A stretch of 64,000 nucleotides of DNA, taken from NCBI GenBank assembly GCA_001770955.1, contig MESL01000002.1:98529-162528 (forward strand), written 5' to 3'. Below are positions 27,460 to 36,824 of the stretch, in pieces (position 1 is the stretch's first letter; every line of letters begins with the position of its first letter). A program made the translations under genes and the position numbers. The DNA is from Burkholderiales bacterium RIFCSPLOWO2_12_FULL_65_40 (lineage in GTDB: Bacteria; Pseudomonadota; Gammaproteobacteria; Burkholderiales; Burkholderiaceae_C). The notes below the pieces were generated by a model. That model ran no database searches, had not been told where the DNA came from, and saw nothing but the letters and a program-made list of their open reading frames with translations.

Positions 27460-28656
27460 ATGACTTCTCCCCTCTCGCACGCGCCCATCGCCATCATCGG
27501 CGGCGGGGCGATCGGCAGCGCCATCGCCTGCTTTCTCACACAGCAGGCGCCAGGGCAGAGCGTGGTTGTGGTCGAGCGCGACCCGAGCTATGCACGGGCC
27601 TCGTCGGCACTGTCGGCCGGCTCGATCCGGCAGCAGTTCTCCAGCCCGATCAACATCGCCATTTCGCAGTTCGGCATTGAATTCCTGCGCGACATTGGCG
27701 CGCGGCTGCAGGTGGGCGGCGAACGCCCGGACATCGGTCTGGTCGAAGCAGGCTACCTCTATCTGGCCAGCCCGGCGGGCGAGGCCGTGCTGCGCGCCAA
27801 CCACGCCGTGCAGCGCGGCATGAACGCCGACGTGGCCTTGCTGACGCCCGGGCAGCTCCGCGATCGCTTCCCCTGGCTCGCCACGGACGGCATCGCGCTT
27901 GGCTCGCTGGGTCTGTCCAGCGAAGGCTGGTTCGACGGCTACAGCCTGCTGCAGGCCCTGCGCCGCAAGGCACTGGCCCAGGGCGTGCGATATGTGCAGG
28001 GCGAGGCGGTGGGCGTGGACACCCAGGCCCACGCAGGCGTGCAGCACGTCACCGCGCTGCGCCTGGCGGATGGCGAGCGGCTGGAGTGCAGCGCTGTGGT
28101 CAACGCCGCAGGCCCCTGGGCTCGCGTGGTGGCTCAGTGGCTGGGTATCGATTTGCCGGTGCATGCACGGCGCCGCACGGTGTTTCACTTCACCTGCCCC
28201 GAGGCGCTGCCGCACTGTCCGCTGCTCATTGACACCTCGGGCATCTGGCTGCGGCCCGAAGGCGCGGGCTTCATCGCGGGCTTCAGCCCGTCTGAAGAAG
28301 AAGACCTGGACGACCTGCCGCTCGAACCCGACCATGCGGCGTTCGAAAACCACGTCTGGCCTCTGCTGGCGCAGCGGATACCGGCCTTCGAGGCGCTGCG
28401 CCTGCGCAGCACCTGGGCCGGGTATTACGAGATGAATCGCTTCGACCACAACGGCATCGTCGGCCGCCACCCGGCCTGCGACAACCTGTATTTCGCCAAC
28501 GGCTTCTCGGGCCACGGCCTGCAGCAATGCCCCGCCATCGGACGCGGCGTTGCCGAGCTCCTCCTCACCGGCGACTGGCAAACGCTGGACCTCGAGCCGC
28601 TGGCCTTCCAGCGCCTTCTCGATAACCGCCCCCTGCTCGAACGCAATGTCATCTGA
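27460..28656 (+). CDS. FAD-dependent oxidoreductase (DAO family)
   Basis: APIAIIGGGAIGSAIACFLTQQ Rossmann motif; GYYEMNRFDHNGIVGRHPACDNLYFANGFSGHGLQQCPAIGRG. Confidence 0.88.
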   Translation: MTSPLSHAPIAIIGGGAIGSAIACFLTQQAPGQSVVVVERDPSYARASSALSAGSIRQQFSSPINIAISQFGIEFLRDIGARLQVGGERPDIGLVEAGYLYLASPAGEAVLRANHAVQRGMNADVALLTPGQLRDRFPWLATDGIALGSLGLSSEGWFDGYSLLQALRRKALAQGVRYVQGEAVGVDTQAHAGVQHVTALRLADGERLECSAVVNAAGPWARVVAQWLGIDLPVHARRRTVFHFTCPEALPHCPLLIDTSGIWLRPEGAGFIAGFSPSEEEDLDDLPLEPDHAAFENHVWPLLAQRIPAFEALRLRSTWAGYYEMNRFDHNGIVGRHPACDNLYFANGFSGHGLQQCPAIGRGVAELLLTGDWQTLDLEPLAFQRLLDNRPLLERNVI

Positions 28657-30340
28657 TACCCCCACCCCCTCCACGCCACGCACCGGCGGCCAGATCCTTG
28701 TCGATCAGCTGGTGCTGCACGGCGTGCAGCACATCTTCTGCGTGCCCGGCGAGAGCTACCTCGCCGTGCTCGACGCGCTGCACGACGCACCCATAGCCCT
28801 CACCGTCTGCCGCCAGGAGGGCGGCGCGGCCATGATGGCCGAGGCCCACGGCAAGCTCACCGGACGGCCCGGCGTGTGCTTCGTCACGCGCGGCCCCGGT
28901 GCCACCAACGCGGCGGCCGGCGTGCACATCGCCATGCAGGACTCCACGCCCATGGTGCTGTTCGTCGGCCAGATCGAGCGCGGCGCACGCGGGCGCGAGG
29001 CCTTCCAGGAAGTGGACTACCGCGCCGCCTTCGGGCCGCTGGCCAAGTGGGCCACCGAAGTGGATGACGCGCGCCGCCTGCCCGAGATCGTCGCGCGCGC
29101 CTTCAGCGTGGCCTGCAGCGGGCGCCCCGGCCCGGTGGTGGTGGCCTTGCCAGAGGACATGCTGACCGAGCGTGCCGAAGTTTCCGACGCGCGAGCGCTC
29201 CAGCCCATCGAGAGCGCGCCCAGCCCGGCGCAGATGGCGCAACTGCTCGAACGTCTGCGCCAGGCGCGCAACCCGGTGGCCATCGTCGGCGGCAGCCGCT
29301 GGAACGCCGAGGCCGTGGCCCGCTTCCAGGATTTCGCCGCTGCCCACGCCCTGCCCGTGGCCTGCTCGTTCCGCCGCCAGATGCTGTTCGACCACCAGCA
29401 CCCCTGCTACGCGGGCGACCTGGGCCTGGGCGTGAACCCTGCGCTGCTCGCGCGCATCCGCGCGGCCGACCTGCTGCTGCTCGTGGGCGGGCGCCTGTCG
29501 GAAGTGCCCTCGCAGGGCTACACCCTGCTCGACATCCCCACGCCGCAGATCCCGCTGGTGCATGTGCACCCCGACCCCGATGAGCTCGGCCGCGTGTACC
29601 AGGCGCAGTTCCCCGTGAACGCAACTCCCACGGCCTTCTGCGCCGCGCTGCCCACACAGGCCGCGCAAGCGCCCAGTGCCGAACGCCAGCAGGCCGTGCA
29701 GGCAGCGCACGCTGCCTACCTGGCCTGGAGCGACCCGGCCCCCATCCGCATCCCCGGCGACCTGCAGATGGGCGCGGTGATGCAGCACCTGCGCGAGGCG
29801 CTGCCGCAAGACACGGTGTTCTGCAACGGCGCGGGCAACTTCGCCACCTGGGTGCACCGCTTCTGGCCGTTCCGCCAGTTCGGCACGCAGCTCGCGCCCA
29901 CCAGCGGGAGCATGGGCTACGGCCTGCCCGCCGGCGTGGGCGCGCAGCGCCTGTGGCCCGAGCGCACGGTGGTGGTGTTTGCGGGCGACGGCGACTTCCT
30001 CATGCACGGCCAGGAATTCGCCACCGCCGTGCAGTACCAGCTGCCCCTCATCGTGGTGCTGCTGGACAACGGCATGTACGGCACGATCCGCATGCACCAG
30101 GAGCGCGAGTACCCGCGCCGCATCAGCGGCACGGCCTTGCAGAACCCTGATTTCGCCGCCTACGCCCAGGCCTTCGGCGGCCACGGCGCGCGCGTGGAAC
30201 GCACGGAGGAATTCGCCCCCGCCCTGGCCCGCCTGCGCGCACAGGCCCAGGCCACGCGCCTACCGGTGCTGCTGCACTGCCTGATCGACCCGGAGGCGAT
30301 CACGCCCACCAGGTCGTTGAGCCAGATACGGGGAAGCTGA
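28646..30340 (+). CDS. thiamine pyrophosphate-dependent enzyme (acetolactate synthase-like)
   Basis: GVQHIFCVPGESYLAVLDAL, CFVTRGPGATNAAAGVHIA, FAGDGDFLMHGQEFATAVQYQLPLIVVLLDNGMYGTIRMHQE; overlaps the upstream CDS. Confidence 0.88.
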   Translation: MSSDTPTPSTPRTGGQILVDQLVLHGVQHIFCVPGESYLAVLDALHDAPIALTVCRQEGGAAMMAEAHGKLTGRPGVCFVTRGPGATNAAAGVHIAMQDSTPMVLFVGQIERGARGREAFQEVDYRAAFGPLAKWATEVDDARRLPEIVARAFSVACSGRPGPVVVALPEDMLTERAEVSDARALQPIESAPSPAQMAQLLERLRQARNPVAIVGGSRWNAEAVARFQDFAAAHALPVACSFRRQMLFDHQHPCYAGDLGLGVNPALLARIRAADLLLLVGGRLSEVPSQGYTLLDIPTPQIPLVHVHPDPDELGRVYQAQFPVNATPTAFCAALPTQAAQAPSAERQQAVQAAHAAYLAWSDPAPIRIPGDLQMGAVMQHLREALPQDTVFCNGAGNFATWVHRFWPFRQFGTQLAPTSGSMGYGLPAGVGAQRLWPERTVVVFAGDGDFLMHGQEFATAVQYQLPLIVVLLDNGMYGTIRMHQEREYPRRISGTALQNPDFAAYAQAFGGHGARVERTEEFAPALARLRAQAQATRLPVLLHCLIDPEAITPTRSLSQIRGS

Positions 30341-30356
30341 AACTCGGCAAGCACAG

Positions 30357-30420
30357 ATTGCTATCTATTTGATAGCTATTTGCGCTTATTTATTGGGCGC
30401 TGGAGGCCCATTTCATTCAA
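30357..30420 (-). repeat. family A repeat, copy 5 (overlaps ogt stop codon)
   Basis: plus: ATTGCTATCTATTTGATAGCTATTTGCGCTTATTTATTGGGCGCTGGAGGCCCATTTCATTCAA. Confidence 0.9.
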
Positions 30421-30949
30421 AACCCTCGGCCACCCAATCGCGCTGTGCCGCAGTGCCTTCCAGCGCCAGCAGCGCCCGCTTGCGCGGCAGGCCACCGCCA
30501 AAGCCGGTGAGGCTGCCGTCGCTGCCGATCACGCGGTGGCAGGGAACGATGATGGAGACCTTGTTCTGCCCGTTGGCCGCCGCCACGGCGCGCGTGGCGC
30601 TGGGGCGGGCGATGGCGCGGGCTTGGCTTGCGTAGCTGCGCGTCTGCCCATAGGGGATGGCGAGCAGGGCCTGCCAGGCGCTGCGCTGGAAAGGGGTGCC
30701 CACCAGGTCCAGCGGCACGCCAAAGCGCTGGCGTTGCCCGGCGAAATATTCGGCGAGCTCCTGCGCTGTCTGCGCCAGCACCGCGCTATCGCCCGGCTGC
30801 ACCGGGCCGCCACGCGCGGCCTCGACCTGGGCCAACTCGCGCTGCATGCCGCCCTGGCCCACGAACTCCAGCAGGCACAGGCCCTGGGGCGAGGCAACGG
30901 CCAGCATCTCGCCCAAGGGGGTGGAGAACTGGCGCGAGCGCAAGGCCAT
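30413..30949 (-). CDS. ogt: methylated-DNA--protein-cysteine methyltransferase
   Basis: VSIIVPCHRVIGSDGSLTGFGGGLPRKRALLALEG; start MALRSRQFSTPLG at 30949. Confidence 0.92.
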   Translation of the reverse strand: MALRSRQFSTPLGEMLAVASPQGLCLLEFVGQGGMQRELAQVEAARGGPVQPGDSAVLAQTAQELAEYFAGQRQRFGVPLDLVGTPFQRSAWQALLAIPYGQTRSYASQARAIARPSATRAVAAANGQNKVSIIVPCHRVIGSDGSLTGFGGGLPRKRALLALEGTAAQRDWVAEGFE

Positions 30950-30962
30950 GGGCCGGGGGTGG

Positions 30963-32093
30963 TCAGGCGATACGGTCGAGCGCGGTGCGCAGGTGGCCCA
31001 CCGTGCGCTCCACGTTGTGCCACTTCTCCAGCCCGAACAGGCCGATGCGGAAGCTCTTGAAGTCCGGCCCCTCGTCGCACTGCAGCGGCACGCCCGAGGC
31101 CGTCTGCAGGCCCACGGCGGCGAACTTGCTGGCGTTCTGGATGCCAGGGTCTGTGGTGTAGCTGACCACCACGCCGGGCGCCTTCCAGCCTTCGGCCGCC
31201 ACGCTGGGGAAGCCGCGCGATTCGAGCAGCGCGCGCACCTGTGCGCCCAGTTCGATCTGCTCCTGGCGCACCTTGGCAAAGCCGTATTCCCGCGTCTCCT
31301 GCATCACGTCGCGCAGGCGCACCAGCGCGTCGGTGGGCATGGTGGTGTGGTAGGCGTGCTGGCCTTTTTCGTAGCCTTCGGCGATCTGCATCCACTTCTT
31401 CAGGTCGCAGGCGAAGCTGCTGCTGGTCGTGCCGTCGATGGCCTGGCGCGCGCGCTCGGACAGCATCACCATGGCGCAGCAGGGCGAGCCGCTCCAGCCT
31501 TTTTGCGGCGCACTGATGAGGACGTCCACGCCCGTAGCCTGCATGTCCACCCACATGGCGCCCGACGCAATGCAGTCGAGCACGAACAGCGCGCCCACTT
31601 CGTGCGCGGCGGCGCTCACGGTGCGGATGTAGTCGTCGGAGAGGATGATGCCGCTGGCCGTCTCCACATGCGGCGCGAACACCACCTTGGGCTGCTCGGC
31701 GCGGATGGTGGCCGCCACTTCCTCGGCCGGGCACGGTGCCCAGGGGGCTTGCGGGCCTTCGCCCTGCTTGCGTGCCTTGCAGACCACGGCGCCGCCGCCC
31801 AGGCCGGCGTCGGCATCGAAGATCTGGCTCCAGCGGAAGCTGAACCAGCCGTTGCGCACGATCAGCACCTTCTGCTTGTTGGCGAACTGGCGCGCCACGG
31901 CTTCCATGCCAAAGGTGCCGCTGCCCGGCACGAGGACGGCGGTGTGGGCGTGGTAGACCTCCTTGAGCGTGGCCAGGATGTCCTGCATGACGCCGGTAAA
32001 GCGCTTGGACATGTGGTTGAGCGCGCGGTCGGTGTAGACGACCGAGAATTCGAGCAAGCCGTCGGGATCGATGTCGGGCAGAAGGCCGGGCAT
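30963..32093 (-). CDS. class V aminotransferase (alanine--glyoxylate aminotransferase-like)
   Basis: LVPGSGTFGMEAVARQFAN, LFVLDCIASGAMWVDMQATGVDVLISAPQKGWSG PLP-Lys region. Confidence 0.87.
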   Translation of the reverse strand: MPGLLPDIDPDGLLEFSVVYTDRALNHMSKRFTGVMQDILATLKEVYHAHTAVLVPGSGTFGMEAVARQFANKQKVLIVRNGWFSFRWSQIFDADAGLGGGAVVCKARKQGEGPQAPWAPCPAEEVAATIRAEQPKVVFAPHVETASGIILSDDYIRTVSAAAHEVGALFVLDCIASGAMWVDMQATGVDVLISAPQKGWSGSPCCAMVMLSERARQAIDGTTSSSFACDLKKWMQIAEGYEKGQHAYHTTMPTDALVRLRDVMQETREYGFAKVRQEQIELGAQVRALLESRGFPSVAAEGWKAPGVVVSYTTDPGIQNASKFAAVGLQTASGVPLQCDEGPDFKSFRIGLFGLEKWHNVERTVGHLRTALDRIA

Positions 32094-32193
32094 GGGAGGT
32101 ACTCCGTAGATAGGGGACGTGAGCGCCGAACCCGGACGCGGGTGCGGCTGGTAACAAGCGTTTCAGCTTAGCACGCCCATTGCTCTCAAAGAC

Positions 32194-35100
32194 TCACCAG
32201 GTGTCCACAAACCGGTGCGCCAGCGGTGCCACGCGCGCGGATGCCAGCCCCCGCGCCAGCCACGCCCGCGTGTCGGCCGGGTCGATCACGGCGTCGATCT
32301 CCAGCGTGGTGGCCATCTGCATGGCCTCGCCATTGGCGTACTGGCGCGCCAGCAGCTCGGCAAACAGGGCGTCGCGCGCGGGGCCTTCGGGCTGGGCCTC
32401 CAGCTCTTTGCGGAAACCCAGGCGCACCGCGCCCTCCAGGCCCATGGCACCGAACTCGCCGGTGGGCCATGCCACCGTGAACACGGGGGCATGAAAGCCG
32501 CCGGCCGTCATGCCCATGGCGCCCAGGCCGTAGCCCTTGCGCAGCACCACGCTGAAGTACGGCACGCGCAGGCTGGCGGCGGTGACGAACAGGCGGCTGA
32601 CATGGCGCACCTGCGCCGTCGCCTCGACGTCGGGGCCGACCATGAAGCCGGGCGTGTCCACCAGGCTCACGAGCGGCAGGCCGTGCGCATTGCACAGCTG
32701 CATGAAGCGCGCGGCCTTGTCGGCCGCATCGGCGTCGATGGCGCCGCCCAGGTGCAGCGGATTGTTGGCGATCAGGCCCACGGGCCGGCCTTCGATGCGT
32801 GCCAGCGCCGTATGGATGCCGGCGCCAAAGCCCGTGCGCAGCATCAGCAGGCTGCCCTCGTCCACCAGCCCGCCCATGGCGGCGCGGGTGTCGTACACGC
32901 GCAGGCGGTTTTCGGGCACCACACTGCGCAGGGCGCGCTGGTCGGGGGCCGTCCATTGCGAGGTGCGACCCTGGAAGTACGACAGGTACTGCCGCGCGGC
33001 CGCCACGGCCTCGGCCTCGTTCTCCACCAGCACATCGATCACGCCATTGGCATGCTGCACGCGGCTCGGTCCAATCTGCTCGGGCTTGAACACGCCCAGT
33101 CCGCCGCCTTCGATCATGGCCGGGCCGCCCATGCCGATGTTGCTTCCGCGCGTGGCGATGATCACATCGCTGCAACCGAGCAGCGCCGCATTGCCCGCAA
33201 AGCAGCGCCCGGCCGCAATGCCCACCACCGGCACCTGGCCCGACAAGGCAGCATGGCGGGCAAAGGTGTGGATGTGCAGACCCGCCAGCACCGCCGAATC
33301 GGTGTCGCCAGGCCGGCCGCCGCCGCCCTCGGCAAACAGCACGAGGGGCAGTTTTTGCGCCATCGCAATGTCCAGCATGCGGTCGGTCTTGGCGTGGTTG
33401 CGCATGCCTTGCGTGCCCGCGAGCACCGTGGCGTCGTACGACATGACCACGGTGCGCGCCGCTTCCTCGCCGCACTGCGCGCCGTTGACCGATCCGATGC
33501 CCGTCACCATGCCATCGGCAGGCGTGTTGGCGATCAGGTCTTCCAGGCTGCGGCGGCGGGTCTGGGCGGCAATTGCCAGCGCGCCGTACTCGATGAAACT
33601 GCCCTCATCGCACAGGTCGGCGATGTTCTCGCGCGCCGTGCGGCCACCCTGGGCGTGGCGTTTGGCGACTGCAGCGGGGCGCGCGGCATCCAGGGTGAAG
33701 GCATGGCGGTCCCGCACGCGCTGCAGATCGGAGCGAATGTGATCGGGGTCGTGCACTGCGGCGTCGTCCGCCGACGCCTCCGCCACCACCTCGGCGGCGT
33801 CAAGCACCAGCAGGGGCTCGCCCTGCGCCAGGTAGTTGCCGGGCGCGGCCAGCAGCCGGCGCACCCGGCCCGCGTGCGGGGCCAGCAGCACATGCTCCAT
33901 CTTCATGGCTTCGAGCACGGCCAGCTCGGCGCCCGCGGCAACGGCATCGCCCTCGGCCACGCTCAGCTGCACCAGGCGCGCGGGCATGGGCGCCAGCACG
34001 GCGCCTTCGGGTGCCGGGGCGGAGGATTGAAGTTCATTTTGGCCTCCAGCGCTTTGCAGGCAAGCGTTATCAGCTATTTTTTTAATAGCATCTAGCAAGT
34101 CCGGCAGCACCGACTCCAGCCAGCGCGTGTGCACCTGCTGGCTGGCCATCTCGGGCCGCCAGGCCAGCGCCTGCAGCAAGCCCAGGTTGGTGGCCACGCC
34201 GGAAATGCGGCACTCCTGCAGCGCCCGCTGCGAGCGGCGCAGCGCATCGGTAAAACGGGGGCCGCGCGTGTGCACGATGAGCTTGGCGAGCAGGGTGTCG
34301 TAGTGCGGCGATGGCGCGGCGCCCGCCACGCCATGGGTGTCCACGCGGATGCCGGGGCCCGCGGGCAGGTCGAACCGGGCGAGCGTGCCGCTGCCCGGCA
34401 CGGCGCCGCCGCTGGCGTCCAGCGTTTCGGCGTTGATGCGCCACTGCACGGCATAGCCTTCGGGCGCCGGGGGCTGGTCGGGGTTCAGCCCCAGGTCGCG
34501 CAGGGTCTGCCCTGCTGCCAGGGCCAGCTGGGTCTGCACCAAGTCCACGCCGGTGACAGCTTCGGTGATGGTGTGCTCCACCTGCAGGCGCGGGTTGGCC
34601 TCGATGAACACATAGGGCAAATCGCTGGAGGCCAGATCCACCAGAAACTCGAAGGTGCCCAGGCCCTCGTACTGCACCTCACGCGCCATGGCCAGGGCGG
34701 CGCCGATGATGCGCTCGCGCAGTGGCCCGGGCAACGAGGGGCTGGGCGCAATTTCCACCACCTTCTGAAAGCGACGCTGCAGCGTGCATTCGCGCTCGCC
34801 CAGCGCCATCGCCTCGCGCCCGTCGCCCAGCACCTGCACCTCGATATGGCGCGCGTTGTTCATCAGGCGCTCGACGTACACCCCGTCCACCCCGAAGGCG
34901 GCCTGCGCCTCGCTGCGGCAGCGGGCGTAGGCCGCGGGCAGCTCGTCCAGCGACTGCACGGCGCGCATGCCGCGCCCGCCGCCGCCGCCGATGGCCTTGA
35001 TGACGATGCCCACGTTCTGCCCATCCCCCTGCTGCGCGCGCCAGAAGGCCTGGGCCTCTTCGAGCGTGACCTCGTGCTGCGTGCCCGGCATGAGCGGTAC

Positions 35101-35484
35101 GCCGCAGCGCATTGCCAGGCTGCGCGCCTGGGCCTTGTCGCCGAACAGGTCCAACTGACCGGGCGTGGGGCCGATGAAGCGCAGCCCGGCGTCGGCACAT
35201 GCACGCGCGAAGTCGGCGCGCTCGCTCAGGAAGCCGTAGCCGGGGTGCACGGCGTCGCAGCCTTGCTCGCGTGCGATCGCCAGCAAGCGCGCGCCGTCGA
35301 GGTAGGCCGCCGGACCCGTGGCCCCCAGCGCCACGGCCTGGGTGGCAGCACCCACATGCGGGCTGTCGTCGTCGGCATAGACCGCCACGCTGGCAATGCC
35401 CAGGTCGTACAGGGCGCGCACGATGCGCAGCGCCACCTCTCCGCGGTTGGCGATCAGGACTTTGGAAAAGAACGGCGTGGTCAT
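32194..35484 (-). CDS. single-chain multidomain acyl-CoA carboxylase (biotin carboxylase + biotin carrier + carboxyltransferase)
   Basis: 1096 aa; BC domain (KVLIANRGEVALRIVRA, GGGGGRGMRAV), biotinyl site VLEAMKMEHV, CT domain (GIGSVNGAQC, GGGRPGDTDSA, SNIGMGGPAMIEGGGLG). Confidence 0.9.
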   Translation of the reverse strand: MTTPFFSKVLIANRGEVALRIVRALYDLGIASVAVYADDDSPHVGAATQAVALGATGPAAYLDGARLLAIAREQGCDAVHPGYGFLSERADFARACADAGLRFIGPTPGQLDLFGDKAQARSLAMRCGVPLMPGTQHEVTLEEAQAFWRAQQGDGQNVGIVIKAIGGGGGRGMRAVQSLDELPAAYARCRSEAQAAFGVDGVYVERLMNNARHIEVQVLGDGREAMALGERECTLQRRFQKVVEIAPSPSLPGPLRERIIGAALAMAREVQYEGLGTFEFLVDLASSDLPYVFIEANPRLQVEHTITEAVTGVDLVQTQLALAAGQTLRDLGLNPDQPPAPEGYAVQWRINAETLDASGGAVPGSGTLARFDLPAGPGIRVDTHGVAGAAPSPHYDTLLAKLIVHTRGPRFTDALRRSQRALQECRISGVATNLGLLQALAWRPEMASQQVHTRWLESVLPDLLDAIKKIADNACLQSAGGQNELQSSAPAPEGAVLAPMPARLVQLSVAEGDAVAAGAELAVLEAMKMEHVLLAPHAGRVRRLLAAPGNYLAQGEPLLVLDAAEVVAEASADDAAVHDPDHIRSDLQRVRDRHAFTLDAARPAAVAKRHAQGGRTARENIADLCDEGSFIEYGALAIAAQTRRRSLEDLIANTPADGMVTGIGSVNGAQCGEEAARTVVMSYDATVLAGTQGMRNHAKTDRMLDIAMAQKLPLVLFAEGGGGRPGDTDSAVLAGLHIHTFARHAALSGQVPVVGIAAGRCFAGNAALLGCSDVIIATRGSNIGMGGPAMIEGGGLGVFKPEQIGPSRVQHANGVIDVLVENEAEAVAAARQYLSYFQGRTSQWTAPDQRALRSVVPENRLRVYDTRAAMGGLVDEGSLLMLRTGFGAGIHTALARIEGRPVGLIANNPLHLGGAIDADAADKAARFMQLCNAHGLPLVSLVDTPGFMVGPDVEATAQVRHVSRLFVTAASLRVPYFSVVLRKGYGLGAMGMTAGGFHAPVFTVAWPTGEFGAMGLEGAVRLGFRKELEAQPEGPARDALFAELLARQYANGEAMQMATTLEIDAVIDPADTRAWLARGLASARVAPLAHRFVDTW
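34036..34090 (+). repeat. family A repeat, copy 6 (inside acyl-CoA carboxylase CDS)
   Basis: ATTTTGGCCTCCAGCGCTTTGCAGGCAAGCGTTATCAGCTATTTTTTTAATAGCA. Confidence 0.9.
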
Positions 35485-35500
35485 GGTCTTGCTTCTTTTT

Positions 35501-35546
35501 TGATAGCTACAACCGCTTCCATACGCATCGGTCGCAGCCTTTTGGC
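35501..35546 (-). repeat. family A repeat, degenerate copy 7
   Basis: minus: CCAAAAGGCTGCGACCGATGCGTATGGAAGCGGTTGTAGCTATCA. Confidence 0.5.
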
Positions 35547-35688
35547 TTGCAAAGCCAGGAGCATATTCAGCCCGACTGCAGAACGCCAGCCAGCGCTATA
35601 ACCCAGGCGACACGCGGTGTTGGCCCCGCACAGGCACCGCGTCGCACTCGCCGATACCATGGGCGGCTTCTTCACGAGAGAGACTCCC

Positions 35689-36753
35689 ATGCCCGACTTC
35701 CGCAGCGACACCGTCACCCAGCCCACCCCCGCCATGCGCGCCGCCATGCAGGCTGCGCCGCTGGGCGACGATGTGTTCGGCGACGACCCCTCCGTCAACG
35801 CGCTGCAGGACCATGCCGCGCAGTTGCTGGGCTTCGAGGCCGCGCTGTTCGCGCCCTCGGGCACGCAGACCAACCTGATCGCCCTCATGGGCCACTGCCA
35901 GCGCGGCGACGAGGCCATCGTGGGCCAGAGCTGGCACACCTACCGCTGGGAGGCCGGCGGCATGGCGGTGCTGGGCTCCATCCAGCCGCAGCCGGTGGAA
36001 ACACAACCCGACGGCACGCTGCGCCTGGCGGACATCGCCGCCGCCATCAAGCCCGACGACCCGCATTTCGCGCGCACCCGCCTCGTGGTGCTGGAGAACA
36101 CCACCGGCGGCCAGGTGCTGCCCACGCACTACATCGCCGAGGTGGCGCAACTGGCGCGCTCGCGCGGCCTGGCCCTGCACCTGGACGGCGCGCGCCTGTT
36201 CAACGCCGCCACGGCCAACGCCGAGGCGAACGGCACCGACGTGTACGACGAGGCCCGTGCCATCTGCCAGCACTTCGACACCGTGTCGCTGTGCCTGAGC
36301 AAGGGGCTGGGCGCGCCCGTGGGCTCGTTGCTGCTGGGCCGCGCCGAGTTTCTGCGCCAAGCCAAGCGCACGCGCAAGATCCTGGGCGGCGCCATGCGCC
36401 AGTGTGGCCTGCTGGCCGCCGCCGGACAGCATGCGCTGCAGCACCATGTGCGCCGCCTCGCCGACGACCACGCCCTGCTACGGCAGCTGGCCGCCGGCCT
36501 GGCCGAGGCCGGGCGCGGCCACCCGGTATTGCAAGGACGCCTGGCGGTGGCCTCGGCGCACACCAACATCCTGTTCACCGACGTGCACGCCGACGTGGCG
36601 CCCGCCTTCACGGCCTGGCTGGCGCAACACGGCGTGCGCGTGACCAGCAGCCTCTACGGCGGCCAGACGCGCCTGCGCTGGGTGGCGCACCTGGACGTGG
36701 GGCCGCAGGATGTGGCGCAGACGCTGAACTGCGTGCACCGCTTCAACGGCTGA
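35689..36753 (+). CDS. ltaE: L-threonine aldolase
   Basis: MPDFRSDTVTQPTPAMRAAMQAAPLGDDVFGDDPSVNALQ; LHLDGARLFNAA; LSKGLGAPVGSLL. Confidence 0.9.
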   Translation: MPDFRSDTVTQPTPAMRAAMQAAPLGDDVFGDDPSVNALQDHAAQLLGFEAALFAPSGTQTNLIALMGHCQRGDEAIVGQSWHTYRWEAGGMAVLGSIQPQPVETQPDGTLRLADIAAAIKPDDPHFARTRLVVLENTTGGQVLPTHYIAEVAQLARSRGLALHLDGARLFNAATANAEANGTDVYDEARAICQHFDTVSLCLSKGLGAPVGSLLLGRAEFLRQAKRTRKILGGAMRQCGLLAAAGQHALQHHVRRLADDHALLRQLAAGLAEAGRGHPVLQGRLAVASAHTNILFTDVHADVAPAFTAWLAQHGVRVTSSLYGGQTRLRWVAHLDVGPQDVAQTLNCVHRFNG

Positions 36754-36755
36754 AC

Positions 36756-36810
36756 GCTACTGATTCAATAGCTGTTAGCGCCCAGTGTATGGGCGTCAGA
36801 GGCCTTTTTT
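36756..36810 (-). repeat. family A repeat, copy 8
   Basis: minus: AAAAAAGGCCTCTGACGCCCATACACTGGGCGCTAACAGCTATTGAATCAGTAGC. Confidence 0.9.
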
Positions 36811-36824
36811 GCCTCAAATCTGCG

